A stretch of DNA of 64,000 bases from Bugulina stolonifera (taxonomy: Eukaryota > Bryozoa > Gymnolaemata > Cheilostomatida > Bugulidae), in NCBI GenBank assembly GCA_935421135.1, contig OW285196.1, forward strand, positions 12,769,001 through 12,833,000. The letters are read 5' to 3'. Position numbers and translations under genes: made by a program. This document shows positions 1 to 14,400 of the stretch, piece by piece. Under the pieces are notes generated by a model, which was given only the letters and a program-made list of their open reading frames with translations, searched no databases and was not told where the DNA came from. Within the stretch, counting starts at the first letter, position 1. Each line of letters begins with the position of its first letter.

Positions 1-2289
1 ATGGTGGAATCGAAGATGGGCATTGGCCTAACTCCGAGAGCTGCAATATTAAACATTATACGATAAGACACATCCTAATATACACTGTACTTGCATGTTG
101 CTAGTGTAAACTAACAATGAGTTAGAGGAAATTTGTCCCACGAGACATTCAAATGATAAATGTTTTGAATTATTAGTAGCCGTGTCTTCCAGTTCACCCG
201 GCAAACTGTACCTTGGTTGGATGTTATGTCAACAAGCGTGTAAACCCAGTCTAGCAAGTATGATAAATGATATGAGATAGGTCTTCAACAAACTAAACAA
301 TATGATCTACTACTTAAGACTACCAGTAGTTGCGCAGGTAGATATAAGATAAGAGTGTGTGTTTAGTCACCTGGATTGTCCTGTAGTAAGGAGCTGACCC
401 CGTAATACTTCGGTGCAACATCATCTAGGGTCGAGTAGAATGCGTGTAACAATCCAGCGAACCATCCGACAAGGAAGGCATAGAATATTACATAGAATAC
501 ACCAATCTTCACTGTAAAGTAACAATAGCAACATGACGCCATAGAGTATAACTGAATGGGCCACTGCAGAGGGCTCAAGCAGTCATGATCACATAGACAT
601 CCGCCATGACCATGACCGAAAAAATTGCAAATTTCCAACAACAGGTTACAATGTCACCAGAGGAGTATATACAAAAGGTCACTCTTCTTCAAATGACTAT
701 GATTTTCTTGCATTTCAATAAAACTGATCATATTCAGTATATTAGTTACACAAGGTAACTAACTAGGTCATGTTAGCCGGCTTATGGCTACTGTTCAGAC
801 AGCAATATAGAGCTACACTGTACACTACTAGTAATCTAGGGACTAGTAGTCTACCACAGCCAGAAGTCACATCATGCAAGTATCTAATATTTGCCGGCAA
901 TATCTTCAACTACTCCTTGTGAACTAATGACATGCTATGGAAATATGCTAATATCAATATGACAGATAAAATACTTAGTGTTGCAATAAAAATACCAAAC
1001 CACCTGAAAAACATCATGACCTGGATAAAATCAGTGAAGCATAAACAATGGGCCGCCTTCTTTCTGCAATGAGCAATAAATACATGATTGTGATCTCCCC
1101 CAACATGACACTTTTATACAGATTGTATAATATCTAGTCAATTTTTTCAAGTAGGCCTACAAATAGTGCAGTGCCCCATGAGATACCATACAATTTCATC
1201 GGTTGTTTCTATAGCAATTATAGAGATTAAACAACAAAAAGTTGGACAGTTGGAGTATCGCCGCTGCCTGACCAGTGCAACCAGTAAACAGGAAAAGCAC
1301 AGATCTAAGGCTGCTTTCAACGATGTCGTTTTGGTTCCTTGAAAATCTAACTAGTTACCAAGTTATTCCTATTATTTTACTCGAGCACAGTGACTTAACC
1401 AAAGCATAATTGGTATATACTTGCACAACTTGGCTAGTAGCCTGTGGTCTAGCTTAATGCTTCCTGGCATCGGTAAATAGACACCCAACCAAACATGAAA
1501 AAGGTTAAATTAAGATAAACTATGCAAATATGAAACTACACAATTTGACCTTCCGCACTTGCCTGCCTGAGTTAGCAAAGAATGTAGGAATATAAAATGA
1601 GCTGCTGGGAGTTTTCTACCGCCACTGTGGACGCAAGCACTTTGGGGTTCTTTGCATTGTCATCGCTGGCATTTGTAGTTCAGTATAGTGGTAGGAGATA
1701 ACTCCTGACAGCTCATAAATGGAGGTTTAGATTCAATTGACACTATTAATGTGCATCAACTAGGGACTGTATTTCCTATTTGTTCTACTATTAGGCCATC
1801 ATTGGTGTAAGATAGCTACAGCAGCAATGTCCAGTAGGGTAGTGAAAGAGATCAGAATACTTGATCAGTGACCAATGACTCAGGCCAACTGAGTCAGTGA
1901 CACATTTGCCTAAAATGAGTCAGCCAGTGATTGCACAGTGCTCTTCAGGCCTCACTCGAAATCAGTTGGGCCTCTCACATGTGCAACACTTCTAGTTTTT
2001 TTCATTTTCTGCTTCAGTATGCAAAAGCCATGCAATCATGATATTGAATTATGCACTCTGCATAAAACTCGGACAAGCTGAAAGTTGCCTCCGCTGAACT
2101 TACCAAGACTAAACTTCTCTAGTATACTAATACTTACTATACTTTTATAGTACAATACTTACACCAACTCAAGCCTGTTCTTCCTAACACTGTTCCTTTA
2201 TCTGGGTTGTATAAGAAGTCTTTCCAGGTTTCTTGTCGCTCTGGAAGATTATCTTCTTGGGGAACCTCTTGATATTTCTTGTCTGCCAT
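1..2289 (-). CDS. ATP1B: Na+/K+-ATPase beta-subunit-like gene, 5' part (runs off left edge)
   Basis: Three minus-strand coding exons with consistent phases are visible: 2163-2289 (ATG at 2289), 371-511 and 1-40, the last continuing outside the window. The first 42 residues include WKDFLYNP and LGRTGLSW, the conserved cytoplasmic start of P-type ATPase beta subunits. Exon 2 gives one hydrophobic membrane segment (about residues 44-68, starting [10 protein letters not shown]), followed by [10 protein letters not shown]. Exon 3 encodes LGVRPMP, matching the conserved G-x-RPMP after the membrane segment. As a type II membrane protein it would escort and stabilise the catalytic alpha subunit of the sodium pump at the plasma membrane. 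Donor GTAAGT after exon 1 and CAG acceptors support the splicing. The glycosylated, disulfide-bonded ectodomain lies beyond position 1. An H+/K+-ATPase beta subunit cannot be excluded. Intron 1 is 1.65 kb. Confidence 0.9.
1597..1715. mobile_element. Short foldback (MITE-like) element in ATP1B intron 1
   Basis: Inverted arms at about 1597-1620 and 1690-1715 (ATGAGCTG... and ...CAGCTCAT, with small indels inside) flank a 70-bp centre. The arms include a GGAGATAACTCC-like core. Nothing coding is present. I infer a small foldback MITE; no clear target duplication was found. Confidence 0.45.
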
Positions 2290-3645
2290 CTTATATCTTA
2301 GATGAAGCTACACTGAACAAACCGGTGGATAAGAATAATGTACACTCAATTATCCTAGGCAGTAACTACGTCAAACAGGTACTTGCCTGCAATTGAAGTG
2401 CCCGGATGACCCAGTGTGCAGTTTTTAATTGAACTACACAAATTTAGGATGTAAAACGTTTAATTTTTTAAAATTCAATAAAATTTTTGAGTGTATAATC
2501 TATTAATTAGTTAAAAAAATCTTACAAAACATTTTTGCAATAAATTTATTGGTATTCCTAGTCCGAGATGTGTTTATGAAATAAAAACTTTTAAATGAAA
2601 AAGCGTCACATGTATTTTGTATGAGTAATATGGCGCGTAAATCAGGGCTACTTCTCTATACTCTATATAATTAAAAATACTTGGAAGGAAAAACCAAAGT
2701 AAAAGTAATATAAAAAATTAAATATTTGCTATGTAGGAATTTTGAAATGTTATACATAACAGCTATAAACAATGCATTAATATGATGGTATGGTGGCTAT
2801 CACATTATGAGCCAGAATCAATGATAATCTAATGAAAATTAAGTTCATAGCCTGCATATATACTTATAGGCCTATATAATTATTTATAATAACAACATAA
2901 ACATTTACATTACATAAAATAATCTAATGTAATTATTTTTATATGATTATGATATTATCAATAAATAATAGTATAAATATTTATAATCAGTGTTAAAATA
3001 TAAATCTGTTTAGATTTATTTAATTAAAATGTAATCATAAATATATATTCATATTTTAATTATATTCATATTTATTCAGATATTCATATTCATATTGATA
3101 TTCATAAAATAAAATCAAAATGTAAAACTTAGGCAAGTTCTAACAAAGTAGTGCTTCAAGTGACGAGTAAGTTGAATAACTGAGCAGGTTATAAAGTATT
3201 TTTATGGATAAACTAAATAATTTCAAAAGGTAAGGGGTCAAGCATGCACATTGACATTAGTAAATGACTAATACTAGGGCTACTACTACCCTGTTGAAGA
3301 AATGGACGACCCATGCTAAGAGCCGTCCTCTAGGACATAATTATGTACAAACAGCATTGCTGTAATTGCTTAAATATACAATAGAGACGTTAATAATACA
3401 AAACGGCTTTATAATATAATATAGTAAAGCGACGACCTTAAGGGTCGTCGAGCACACAAACGGACCGGGGGGTCGTCTATTACAGTACATGTTATCAACA
3501 ATAATAAACTAAAACTTATCTCTTATCTATAAACATGTTTTATATTATTTATAAAATATAAATGTAAATAATCGATGTAATGTTAAATTAAAATTGAAGT
3601 TACAAATTGGCTATATTGTTTTTTTTTTAACTCATTGCTTTAGGC
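2290..3645. other. AT-rich spacer between divergent ATP1B and ATRX genes (left part)
   Basis: No exon-like frame is visible. It should hold the 5' UTR and promoter of the minus-strand ATP1B gene close to 2290-2450. From about 2450 to 3130 it is very AT-rich with runs of ATTCATATT-type simple sequence. Around 3300-3480 there is a more GC-rich patch with repeated GTCGTC/GACGAC words and a short hairpin (CGACGACC and GGTCGTCG around 3432-3452). I could not assign a function. Confidence 0.4.
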
Positions 3646-4954
3646 CAGTGATGCCCGCGGCCAAATTTGGCCCACCAGCAAATTTCATGTGGCCCACCTT
3701 GCATGGCCTAAAAATTGTATTTTTGTGCTTATTTTGACTTGCAAAAAAATTTCAGGCTTGTGCAGAAAGCTTTAGGTAGGGTATTTCTCTGTAGAGATGA
3801 CTTGCATTACAGTAGTTTTTCTATGTTATTATAAAATTGACTTGTGCATGTGACATTTTATACTTTCACCTAATTGCGACTTTCCTTGAAATGTTAACCA
3901 GAGTTCCTAGAATTTCCTGGAGCTGAAGGACCTTTCCCTAATCATACTATAGCATTGGCTAATCATGACCAAATTTTCACCATCGAAAGTGCTGCCAGAC
4001 TGTACATGACTTACACTTGAAAATTTGTCACCAACAAGGATGGCCAGATCCCGGTTGATAATATGTGCCTCCACATATCCACATGAGTCAGTATTTTCTA
4101 ATATGAATCACATCAAAAACATAACTTAGTCAGCAGCACCTCCACCACTTATACGAGTTAGCTGCACACATCTGAACCCAGATTACGAGGCCATCTTATT
4201 TGAGAAATTCATGCTCCGTTTGTCACACTGGAACGTAGCACATTCTTAGACTGAATTTTCCAAAATGCTTCTGTGTATACATACATAATTAATGAATATA
4301 ATCTGCATGTATGTTCTAAATTCATTAACCATATTAATTATTGCTCCGTGACTGGGGTTTGAACGCGGGACCTCTACGGCACCTAATCGCCTAGCACAGT
4401 GAACAGAACATGCTACCACTACACCAGCTCAGCAACCTTAAAAAAGGAAGCTTCACCAGTGAGCAGTCAACATACTCTGAGCGAACTGCACAAAAATGGC
4501 CAAACCTCCTAAATAACATCCTACAATGTATAAAGCGCAAGAGAGGTGCTTTGTGTGCAACTTGCTCAGAGCATGTCTACTGCTCACTGGTGAAGCTTCC
4601 TTTTTTAAGGTTGCTGAGCTGGTGTAGTGGTAGCATGTTCTGTTCACTGTGCTAGGCGATTAGGTGCCGTAGAGGTCCCGGGTTCAAACCCCAGTCAGGG
4701 ACTGGTATTTTCATGGTTTTGAAACAAGTCTCTGACTGCTCAGAAATAAAATAAACTCCTTGGTTAAAATACAAGTCATCATTATATTAAAAAAATGGCC
4801 AAACTCCCTAACAACAATACTATTATATTACATGTACATGTATATTCTGATACTCATATACATATTCACCTCATATCAGCGTAAATTTTGTGGCCCACCA
4901 AAATTCTGAAACATTCAATATTGGCCCACGGTGAAAAACTTTTGGGCACCCCTG
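3646..4954. mobile_element. Non-autonomous hAT-superfamily element (1309 bp)
   Basis: The element starts CAGTGATGCCC and ends GGGCACCCCTG, imperfect terminal inverted repeats of the hAT CAG-rTGCCC type; inside both ends the words GGCCCACC/GGTGGGCC recur. It is flanked by a perfect 8-bp target duplication CTTTAGGC at 3638-3645 and 4955-4962, the length made by hAT transposases. No transposase frame is present, so it must have been moved in trans. It holds an internal inverted repeat with tRNA-like sequence (separate entry). Confidence 0.85.
4346..4702. repeat. Inverted repeat of a tRNA-derived (SINE-like) sequence
   Basis: Arms of about 140 bp (4346-4487 and 4562-4702) are near-perfect inverted copies around a 75-bp loop. 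On the plus strand the right arm has a Pol III A-box-like TGGTGTAGTGGTAGCAT (about 4619-4635) and a B-box-like GGTTCAAACCCC (about 4681-4692); the left arm holds the same boxes on the minus strand. The acceptor stem does not pair, so this is not a functional tRNA gene. Either two SINE heads inserted in opposite orientation, or the hAT element captured and inverted one copy. Confidence 0.6.
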
Positions 4955-4962
4955 CTTTAGGC

Positions 4963-5407
4963 CTATACCATACTACTTAGGCCTAAAGTGCGTGGCAAAC
5001 GGGACGAAAAATAGATAGGTTTTAAAGGTTATATCTCTCTATTAAATCATCAAATTAGTGATCAAGATAAAAATCAAAGTGTTACTTTTTTTTCTGGTGA
5101 TATTAAGTTGGACTTGTTATGCAGAAATTTAAACATAGCCTTATAGGTCTAATGACAATATCTACAATGTTGTGACTACTATTTTGTGAAAAGGGCAACC
5201 TAGCAATAAGATATTAAAATAACAAAAAGGCTAATCATTATTTTCCACCTGTAGCTCGATTCTTACTACAAGAGTGAGGGTTCATGTGTAATTAGCAAAT
5301 AAACTAGCTGATAGGCTATAATATCTATGAATACATTTTAGACAATGCTCCGGTTCTTGGGTTGAACTGCACCACGCAATAATCAACTGGTGGGCTCAGA
5401 TTCTCAG
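4963..5407. other. Upstream region of ATRX
   Basis: AT-rich sequence without a coding frame between the hAT element and the ATRX start. No clear TATA box is seen. The last 60 bases are likely 5' UTR. Confidence 0.3.
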
Positions 5408-8400
5408 ATGGCTGAACCAACGTCATGTCAAGACAACGTGAAAAAGTCTAAAAGGTATACTGCTAGCGATAATTATTTGGGATCAACATTTTTAATAAAC
5501 CAATAAAAGTTCAAAGCTGTAGAACCACCGGAAGTAGGTTAGTTGCTACTGGACAATTGCAGTTAATATATTTCCAGTGGTTGTTGTACATTTAAACTTA
5601 ATTCATGCTCTGGTTCTACAATTAAACACTAATTTCATAGGTTTACCCTCCGCTGTGTATACGTACATGTTATTAATAACCTGTGTTCCTAGTGCACTAT
5701 TTGGTTATGAATGTGTTGTAGCTCAAGCTTAGAATTGTTAATAAGCAAGTTCAAGCCTACGCCTTTATCACAAATAGATGATTGTGGTTTTGGTGAGGAT
5801 GCAGTGTCTGCAAGAGTGCCAAGCAATTCCACTGCCGGTGGTGACAATGCTGCCGTTGATAAGAGGTCTAGGAGGAAGGGAAACCCTGTTAGGTAGATGT
5901 CATTATTCTCTACTCAAAAGGTTCATGTGGTAGGGCCATGAAGTTTGACAATGAAAATTCAATTCTCATCACATGGGCCCTATTTGTAAAAGTTATTTTT
6001 CTTAAATAGAGCTATTGCATGTAGATGATAGTAATATCATATTCCAGCTATGGGATGCGGTGTATGTATATCTTAATGGTGTATGATTTGTCTTCTCTTT
6101 AACAGTCATGTTGTTGCTGCTGCCCAATATGAGGTTGAGGAAGACATGGATGTGGACAACTCAACTGTTGTTAATGGAGAGATGCTGCCAATGAGGTAAC
6201 ATTGTCTATTAAATGCTGTCGAAGGAAAAATGTAAAGCACGATAATACCACTCTACCTTTTCCCTCCAACCATGATGTTGCTATTATATATAAAATACTG
6301 TTGATGAATAATATGATATTAGACAGGAACTCTGGTCAGCCAAAATTGACCAATGTATATCAATTTGAATACAAAGGTTACACAACCTGTTACCAGATGA
6401 AGCCCTGTTTGTAGGCAGACAGAGACTTTGTTTAGTTCCATCATGAATTTGCCAGTGCAGTAGTTTGTCTTCTTTTTATACTGATCAGTGATTGGTTGCC
6501 TGCGTTCACAAAGTAAAATGAACACCATTTGGATATAGTAATGGATTCGTCTTCCCTTGTTCCAAGTCAGTGATGATTAGTTTATATACCTACATGTAAT
6601 GTACATGCTTTGACTTTCTTCAGAGACGAACAGAACATGGAGTTGACAGAATCCACACCAGTAGCTAAAGAGGATGACGTTATCCCAGAAGGTATGTTCT
6701 CATCACTCACCTACTTACTATCCCATCACTCACCTACTTACTATCCCATCACTCACCTACTTACTATCCCATCACTCACCTACTTACTATCCCATCACTC
6801 ACCTACTTACTATCCCATCACTCACCTACTTACTATCCCATCACTCATCTACTTACTATCTCATCACTCGCCTACTTACTGTCCCATCACTCACCTACTT
6901 GCTATCCCACCACTCACCTACTTACTATCCCACCACTCACCTACTTACTATCCCATCACTCACATACTTACTATCCCACCACTCACCTATTTACTATCTC
7001 ATCTCTCACATACTTACTATCCCATCACTCACCTACTTACTATCCCATCACTCACCTACTTACTATCCCATCACTCATCTACTTACTATCTCATCACTCA
7101 CCTACTTACTGTCCCATCACTCACCTACTTACTATCCCATCACTCATCTACTTACTATCTCATCACTCACCTACTTACTGTCCCATCACTCACCTACTTG
7201 CTATCCCACTACTCACCTACTTACTATCTCATCTCTCACCTACTTACTATCCCATCACTCACCTACTTACTATCCCATCACTCACCTACTTACTATCCCA
7301 TCACTCACATACTTACTATCCCACCACTCACCTATTTACTATCTCATCTCTCACATACTTACTATCCCATCACTCACCTACTTACTATCCCATCACTCAC
7401 CTACTTACTATCCCATCACTCACATACTTACTATCCCATCACTCACCTACTTACTATCCCATCACTCACCTACTTACTATCCCATCATGTCAGTACCCAG
7501 TGCTTTATTCAATTTGTTATTACAATATTACACTGTATACTGTTTTTGTAATATTATAAAATAAATGACAGCGACATGTTGTTTCACAACATGGCAATCA
7601 CTATCCCCTGATACCAGGTACTGTGGTAGTCAATCCTGAGGCTCCTACAGCTGAAGAAGAAGAACTTGCTCCTAAGATCAACCCAGAGATGCAAGGCTCA
7701 GAAATGGCCTTAGCTCCTAGCTTGAGTAGCAGGAATGCTACGGACACCTACCAGTGCACCGTATGCAGAGAGACTTTATATGTGAAGGATTTCTCTCAAA
7801 TTAGAATACACCCAAAGCTGAAAGTCATCATTTGTAAGGTCTGATATAAATACCCTTCATGTGCACGATATGACATGGTCTGTTCGTATATTGTATGGCA
7901 GCACCTGTATATGTGATAACCATATAGGTATACATGTAGTATATATTTATGATATTTGTGCTTATTGCATTTACAGCAATGCCACTCATTCTATGTAAAT
8001 GGGGAGTTTACTAAGGACGAAGACGGGCTAGATAATCAGTGTTCTTGGTGCGGAGAGGGAGGAAACTTGTTGGTTTGTGACTTCTGCTCGGCTGCATTCT
8101 GCAAGAAATGTATACGGGTTAGTGTAGCTAATTCTAGATATGTCATAAGGCCAGAATAGTACCTTGCTGGCTCTCAGTATTCTCATTATGCAACAAGACT
8201 GACTGATTGCAAAAAGCTTTTATTATGCTGGCATGACTGACTGACTGACTGACTGACTGACTGACTGAATAACTGACTGACTGATTGAATAACTGACTGA
8301 CTGGAACTAAATATGACTGATTGACTAACTATCTGACTGACTATCTGACTGAATATGAATGACTGAATGACTCAATAAATGACTGACTCACCAAATAGTA

Positions 8401-11400
8401 TACCAGAGTTGCGATGGCTGATATCAATACAATTTTTTTATGTGCACGACGAAGTGCAGTGACAATGGACCACATTTATAACTGATGGAATACTTTCATT
8501 AAAGTGATCATGTATTGTTAATCTGTCGTAGACATTTCAAATGTGAGCTAAACATTGTCTGTACTTATTGAATTCACTGTATATAAATCGTACATTGTAT
8601 ATGTAGAATTCACTGAATATTAATAGTACATTGTGTGTAGAATGTACTTTATTTTAATAGAATAACTTCAAAAGAGATATGATCAAGCAAATAGAGAGTG
8701 CAAGCCAATGGAAGTGCCTCATATGTGACCCCAAACCATTAGCTATGCATGTTATCAGATGCAGTAATCTACAGGTAAGTTTCTATGCTACTACACAAAA
8801 TGATCATGTTATGTGATATGTTACATAATGGGGATGTTGTGATGCTATTGATGGTTTGTATTGTATACTAATCATATATAGAGCCTTGGCCAACACTTAC
8901 TAGTATCATCATGTTCTGTATGCATCTATTTATCAGCCATTTTATGAATTCAATAGAATATTTTCTTGTCTCAAATTATGGTGCAGGAGAGGATGTGTGT
9001 TTATATGAAAGGGAATGTCTCTGTTACTGTTTACCTATCAAACTTGTGTATTCAGGAACAAATCACTGAACACAGGAAACATATTCTGGATATAGCAAAG
9101 GCCATTTCTAGTAAAGTACAAGTAACTCAACAGTCAGCGGGTCGGGCACCAGGTAGACCCCCCTTACTGTATAGTGTGTATTCAGTGGAGTGTTTGAGGT
9201 TGTACCATTTTCTACCAAGTGCATATATAATACATAATGTTTGCACCTATGATAGTTATATTATTGGCTCACAGCATCTTGAATCCAGTAGGAGATGCTG
9301 AATGGATGTGATTTTTGAAATGTATATAAAGCAAATCCTTGCGAATAGAATAACAGCCATGGCCATGCCGGCTACATACTACATACTTGTACATATTATA
9401 TGTATATTCAGCCCAAATGGTACTGTGTATCTTGTTTCAGCTCCAAAAAATATACCTCGATCCTCTACAATTGCTCCTAAGCCACATCCACAGCCGATTT
9501 CAAACCCTGGAGATAGTGATAGTCGTATATTTATTAATATACCTTCAGCAGCCTGCAACTCTAAAGGTATTGTTATACATTTTCTGATATTTATTTTGGC
9601 TGATTGATGCTGTACTAATACTGAAGCTCGACTAGAGCTGGCTTCACTTATCTTTACAATCAAATGAATTGGGCGGAAGGAGCAGAATGTGATTATTTAT
9701 AATTGGCTAATTGTCTCATATAAAGTGTATCATTGAATACTGTCATTGGAAAGCACACGGTTTCTATTTTCCAGCCAAGGTTACCGTTAACTTATCCACC
9801 GTTGCTGCCCAGTATATTCATGCCAGGACATTACGCTGTGATGACCAGTTCCTTGAGGCTGTGATACAGGAGCACAATAGGTTCAGTAAAGAACTAAAAA
9901 CTATAAAGAATGCTCTGCTGGCGGCACAGCAGCAGCGTAAAGTGGAATTACAGCAGGCCAAGACGGTGCAGGTACTACATTATAATAGTGTTTCTATCTA
10001 CATGTACATCTTCTCCCTTGAGTTCTGTATCCATCCCTTATACTTCTCTATTCATTCCTTACATTATTGTCTACACACCTTAAGTTTCTGTATCCACCCT
10101 TGTTCTGAGATTTTGCATCACCCTATTAAAGGTGGACTGTACTGAAAATTTCAGCATGTTTGTCACCGAATTAACTATGTTAGTATTACTTGACACCTAT
10201 ACAAACATATCTAAACTGTTTTAGTAGTAGATAATAGATGCTAAACTGCAAAAAAGTAACCCCAAAATTTCTAAAATAACCATAGTGATGTCAGCATTAG
10301 GAGTTATCTCCACCTAGTTTTATGTCAATTCTCAATACTTCTTCTTTGATTATCTCAACTCTGACACACTATATAGAAGCAATATTGAGTTCTCACAAAT
10401 TTTTTATAAGAAATACAGTGTTCCTTCAATAAAACAGATGCTAGCAATTATTAGTACTGCGTTCTACATGTTCAACACACCAGTCTAATAAGTAGGCATG
10501 TTATTCATGAGATAAACAAGTAGCCTATTGACCAATCAAATTGCAAACTCAAAAGTCATTTGATAATTTTTTGCAACAAGTTGTACTTTTTATTGTCTAG
10601 GAATATTAACTAGCATTTGTTCTACATACCCATTTTTTCGTTTTGTGATATGCCTAGTACAACGAGGATAAAATCTCAATTAAAATTTTCTGTTTATAAT
10701 AACACAATGCCTGGTCTGGCATTCACTCCCTGCAATGATGTATTTCACTAGTTTGAGCAGAGCTGGGTACCATGATGACATCATAGAGCCCAGCTGGTAT
10801 TGTGCTAACTGGTTCAGCTGCTACTAGGCTTTCTAATGGTGCATTCAGTTTATAACCTCAAAATTTCAGTACAGTCCATCTTTAATAGACTTCTATATAT
10901 ACTCCTTTAACTCTTCCTGCATCTTTAACTCTACCTGCACCTTCAACTCTACCTGCATCTTTAACTCTACCCGCATCTTTAACTTCTGTAATAATATTAT
11001 TTCTTAGTTGTCATCACATTGCATCATCAGTCTGTTAATTGTGTCATTGTAGTCGGTTGCCCTCGCTCGTGGTAAGTACAGTGCTACCTGCACTGTGTTG
11101 GGCACCACACTCAAGAAGAGCATATCAGATAGTGTTACAAACAATATCAAGTTAGTCTCAACCACTAAGTTGGCACAAGCACCTGCACAAGCACCTGCTA
11201 GTGGTAGGAAATCATTGCCACATCCTCCTGCACAACCACCTCTTCCATCTAGGCCTGCTGTTCAAGCACCTGTCATTACTAGACAGGTGATATTGCCAAC
11301 TAAGCAATTTATACCTCCAGTTGCCGCTACCAGCTTGGCTCCGCCTACACAGGTAATCATGATATTTTAGTATCTCATTGTTCACTTGTGTCGTAGCTCT

Positions 11401-14400
11401 TCTCTTCGAAAGGAGAGATTCTGACTCATGACATCAAATTTCTCAGATGCTCGAAAACTTATTATCTTCTCTCACTATGCAAGTGAAGAAATCTTTGCTG
11501 GTTTAGATATATGAGTATGGTGCTCTCTTGAAGCCTATTTTTGTCAGAATTATTAGGAAAGTCATCAGTACACTGTTGGACATATCTCTAGTAGCTGCTG
11601 TTAAAGGCACAGGACCTTCGTGAGCATGCTGTGTCAGAGAAATGTGTATAATGCGTCAGTTTGAGTTATGTTCATGAGTCATTGAGAATATTTTCTCCTC
11701 TTATTTGACATTAGCCTATAAAGGGTTCTCCGAAACCACCTTGTCCTCTACTGACTTCTGCAATTACTGGCACCGCTCCTCCACCTAAGCCGAGTCGAGA
11801 ATTTATAGACATCAACGAGTTGCATGGGAAAAAGGTCAACAAGGTGTGTAGTGTTTGATCCGTTCTCGAAGATGTTGTGAACTTTAAATTGCATTCTTTC
11901 TTTAGTACACTGTATATTTTTTAGTTTGGTTTTTGATAGAAACAATTTGAGTCTGTTATCTTGCAGAGCACGAAAGGTCCCAAAGAGGTTATTGATCTCT
12001 GTTCAGATGACAGTAGTGACGAAATTCCAAAGTCGTCTAGCAGTGCATCACTAAATTTAGTTGCCCCGGCTCAGCCGGCCAAGGTGACCCAATCTCAGTC
12101 AGTCGAGTCAGACATGAGTGAGCTCATTCCTAAGGAAGAGTCACTCTCCCAACTACAACTCTCTTCTGCAGATGACGATCAAGATGACTCTGATGATCTA
12201 GTGGGCGTTACCCCGCGGCGGTCTGAGCGAAGGTCAGCTAGGCAGGCAGCATCTGCTGAGACAGCACCTGGGGTGACACCAGCTAAAGGTTATTATTAAA
12301 CCCTCACAGGTTGATATTATACTGGTGTATTTTCAGTATTTCTGAGATGGTTAATTTGTTGACAGATTTTCTTCCCTTTAATAAACAAACCTTCCAAAAA
12401 TACAGCATTTCTGCACAATTGAAGCATTCTAATGTAAATGGACACCCTTGTTTAGAAACATATTTTCAATGTACATCTTTTGCCCCAATAAATAACAGCC
12501 TATGCCTATGTCACTCATAATAGACTGGTTGCCATGCTGTAGTAGTGGGTGCAAAGTAGTGGCTGGTACCACTACATTGCTACCCTACATACCTGTTAAA
12601 TCTGCACCTACCAAATGTAAACATTTGATGGGCATTTAGTATAGTAGACTGGAATGATCTGCTGGTTCGTGGGTTCCAGCATCTTTTCTTACTTTATATA
12701 ATTGGATTGGTTTTATTCTTGTAGAAAAAGAGGCAACAAGTGAAGATAACACCAACTCCACTTCAGTTGCTGAAACCGACAAGGAATCTAGATCTTCACG
12801 CAAGCAGAACAAAGTTCCAACATTTGAAGGTAGTACTTTCAGTTGTTAATGCAGTTACATTCATTGCTTTCCCGGGACTTGTATTGTAATTGACCAATCA
12901 GTTAGTCTGTTATAAGCAAGATAATTGTGGTTTGTTAGCATATTGAAAATCATAAAATAAATATTAAAGCAGACTACCATAAAATTATGAAATTTATGTG
13001 CCAATATTTATATGCTCTGCACTTTGGAAGGAGAAAAGTTAACCAGTTAAGGCTCTGCCAGGTAATATGTATAAATTTTGATGATTTAAAATATATAATA
13101 TATAGTCTGGTATAACGGTTGCCTGGGGTGCTATAGAGTTCCTTTACTAATATGTAGAACTAGAGAGTGTACCAGGTCCTTCTGGTCTGACTAGACGAGC
13201 CCTGAAGAGGCTGTTGAAGAGGCAGTCAGTGGAAGAGGCTGCTAAAAGAGACAAGTCTGGTGAACCTGCTAAAGAGGATCTGAATGGTAGTGACGGGTCT
13301 CTACTAGGGGACGATGTAGCCCCGTCCCCTCCTCCTGATAAAGATCCACATGCAGATCCTGAAAGTCCTGCCATGGAAGACTCAGTCCTAGCTGTTCCTG
13401 TTCAACCAGATGACCGACAATCAGATGTTGACGGTGAGGTGTCAGTAGGACCTGTCTTACCTTCACCTCTTCTCTCTGAAACCTCATCGTGTGACAATCA
13501 AAATAAGATGGGGGATCAGGAGACTCCCCCACAATCCGTCAGTGTAACACATAAAAATGGAAGTGGGCCTGAGTCCGATTCTCTTGATCAGCCTGTAGAT
13601 CAGACTAAGAAGTCTTCTAGTAAAAAGTTGAAGCGTTCTAGTGTTAGACGTTCACATCAAATAGCAGGTATGTTAGTTATATATTAGGCATGTAGCCTCC
13701 AGTATGTACAATCATGGTGCTATTTTTTGCCCTCTCCCCTCATCTCCCCTCCCCTCATCTCTTCTCCCCTCCTTCCCTCCCCTTGATATTTTGCCCATCT
13801 TATGGCCATAATTATGTACATATAGTACATTGCATATTAAACTATGATGTTGTAGATAAACTTAGCAAAGCGCCGGTAAGCCAAGAGTTTGTACCGACTT
13901 CTAGTGAAGATGAAGAGACGGATAATAAGAAGGAAGGTTTGTTATAGAGTGCTACTTTTTTAAATACTAATACTGCAGCTGCTGCTCTGGAGGGTTGGTA
14001 GCACTGTGAGTATAATGATGATGTCACAAGCATGGTCTTTAGTACTTTAGTATGCATATCAGTCTAAACATACAACTATGATGTAACAATCATCAGTATA
14101 GCCACAGGACAAGAGAGTAAGAATTGGCGTATTATATGTATCACGCAGTGTCTCTGCTATGCTCTATCGTCTTTGATATACTTGCGTACTTGTCTCTCCT
14201 ACTCTAGTTACCTAGAAATCTGTCACTTCTTTTCGAATAAGGTTGTAAAGTTATGACTAAGCATTATAGAATAAAGACTGATGTTTGGCCTACCATTGAT
14301 GTTTTAGAATCTGATGACAATAAAGAGAAGTCAAATGGGAAGAGCCCGAATCGTAGTCGTACGAGTTCAGATGAAGATGGCTCCCAACACTTGCGCCGTA

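Noticed and set aside
4410..4655. Overlapping frames in the tRNA-like inverted repeat
   Set aside because: They mirror each other because the DNA is an inverted repeat; no coding signal.
4600..4702. A functional tRNA gene
   Set aside because: A and B box-like words are present but the acceptor stem does not pair and the anticodon arm is not clear; better a SINE-type relic.
6610..7564. Two overlapping frames of about 300 residues rich in Ser, His, Thr and Tyr
   Set aside because: Read through the 23-bp intronic minisatellite; only the first few codons are ATRX exon 4.
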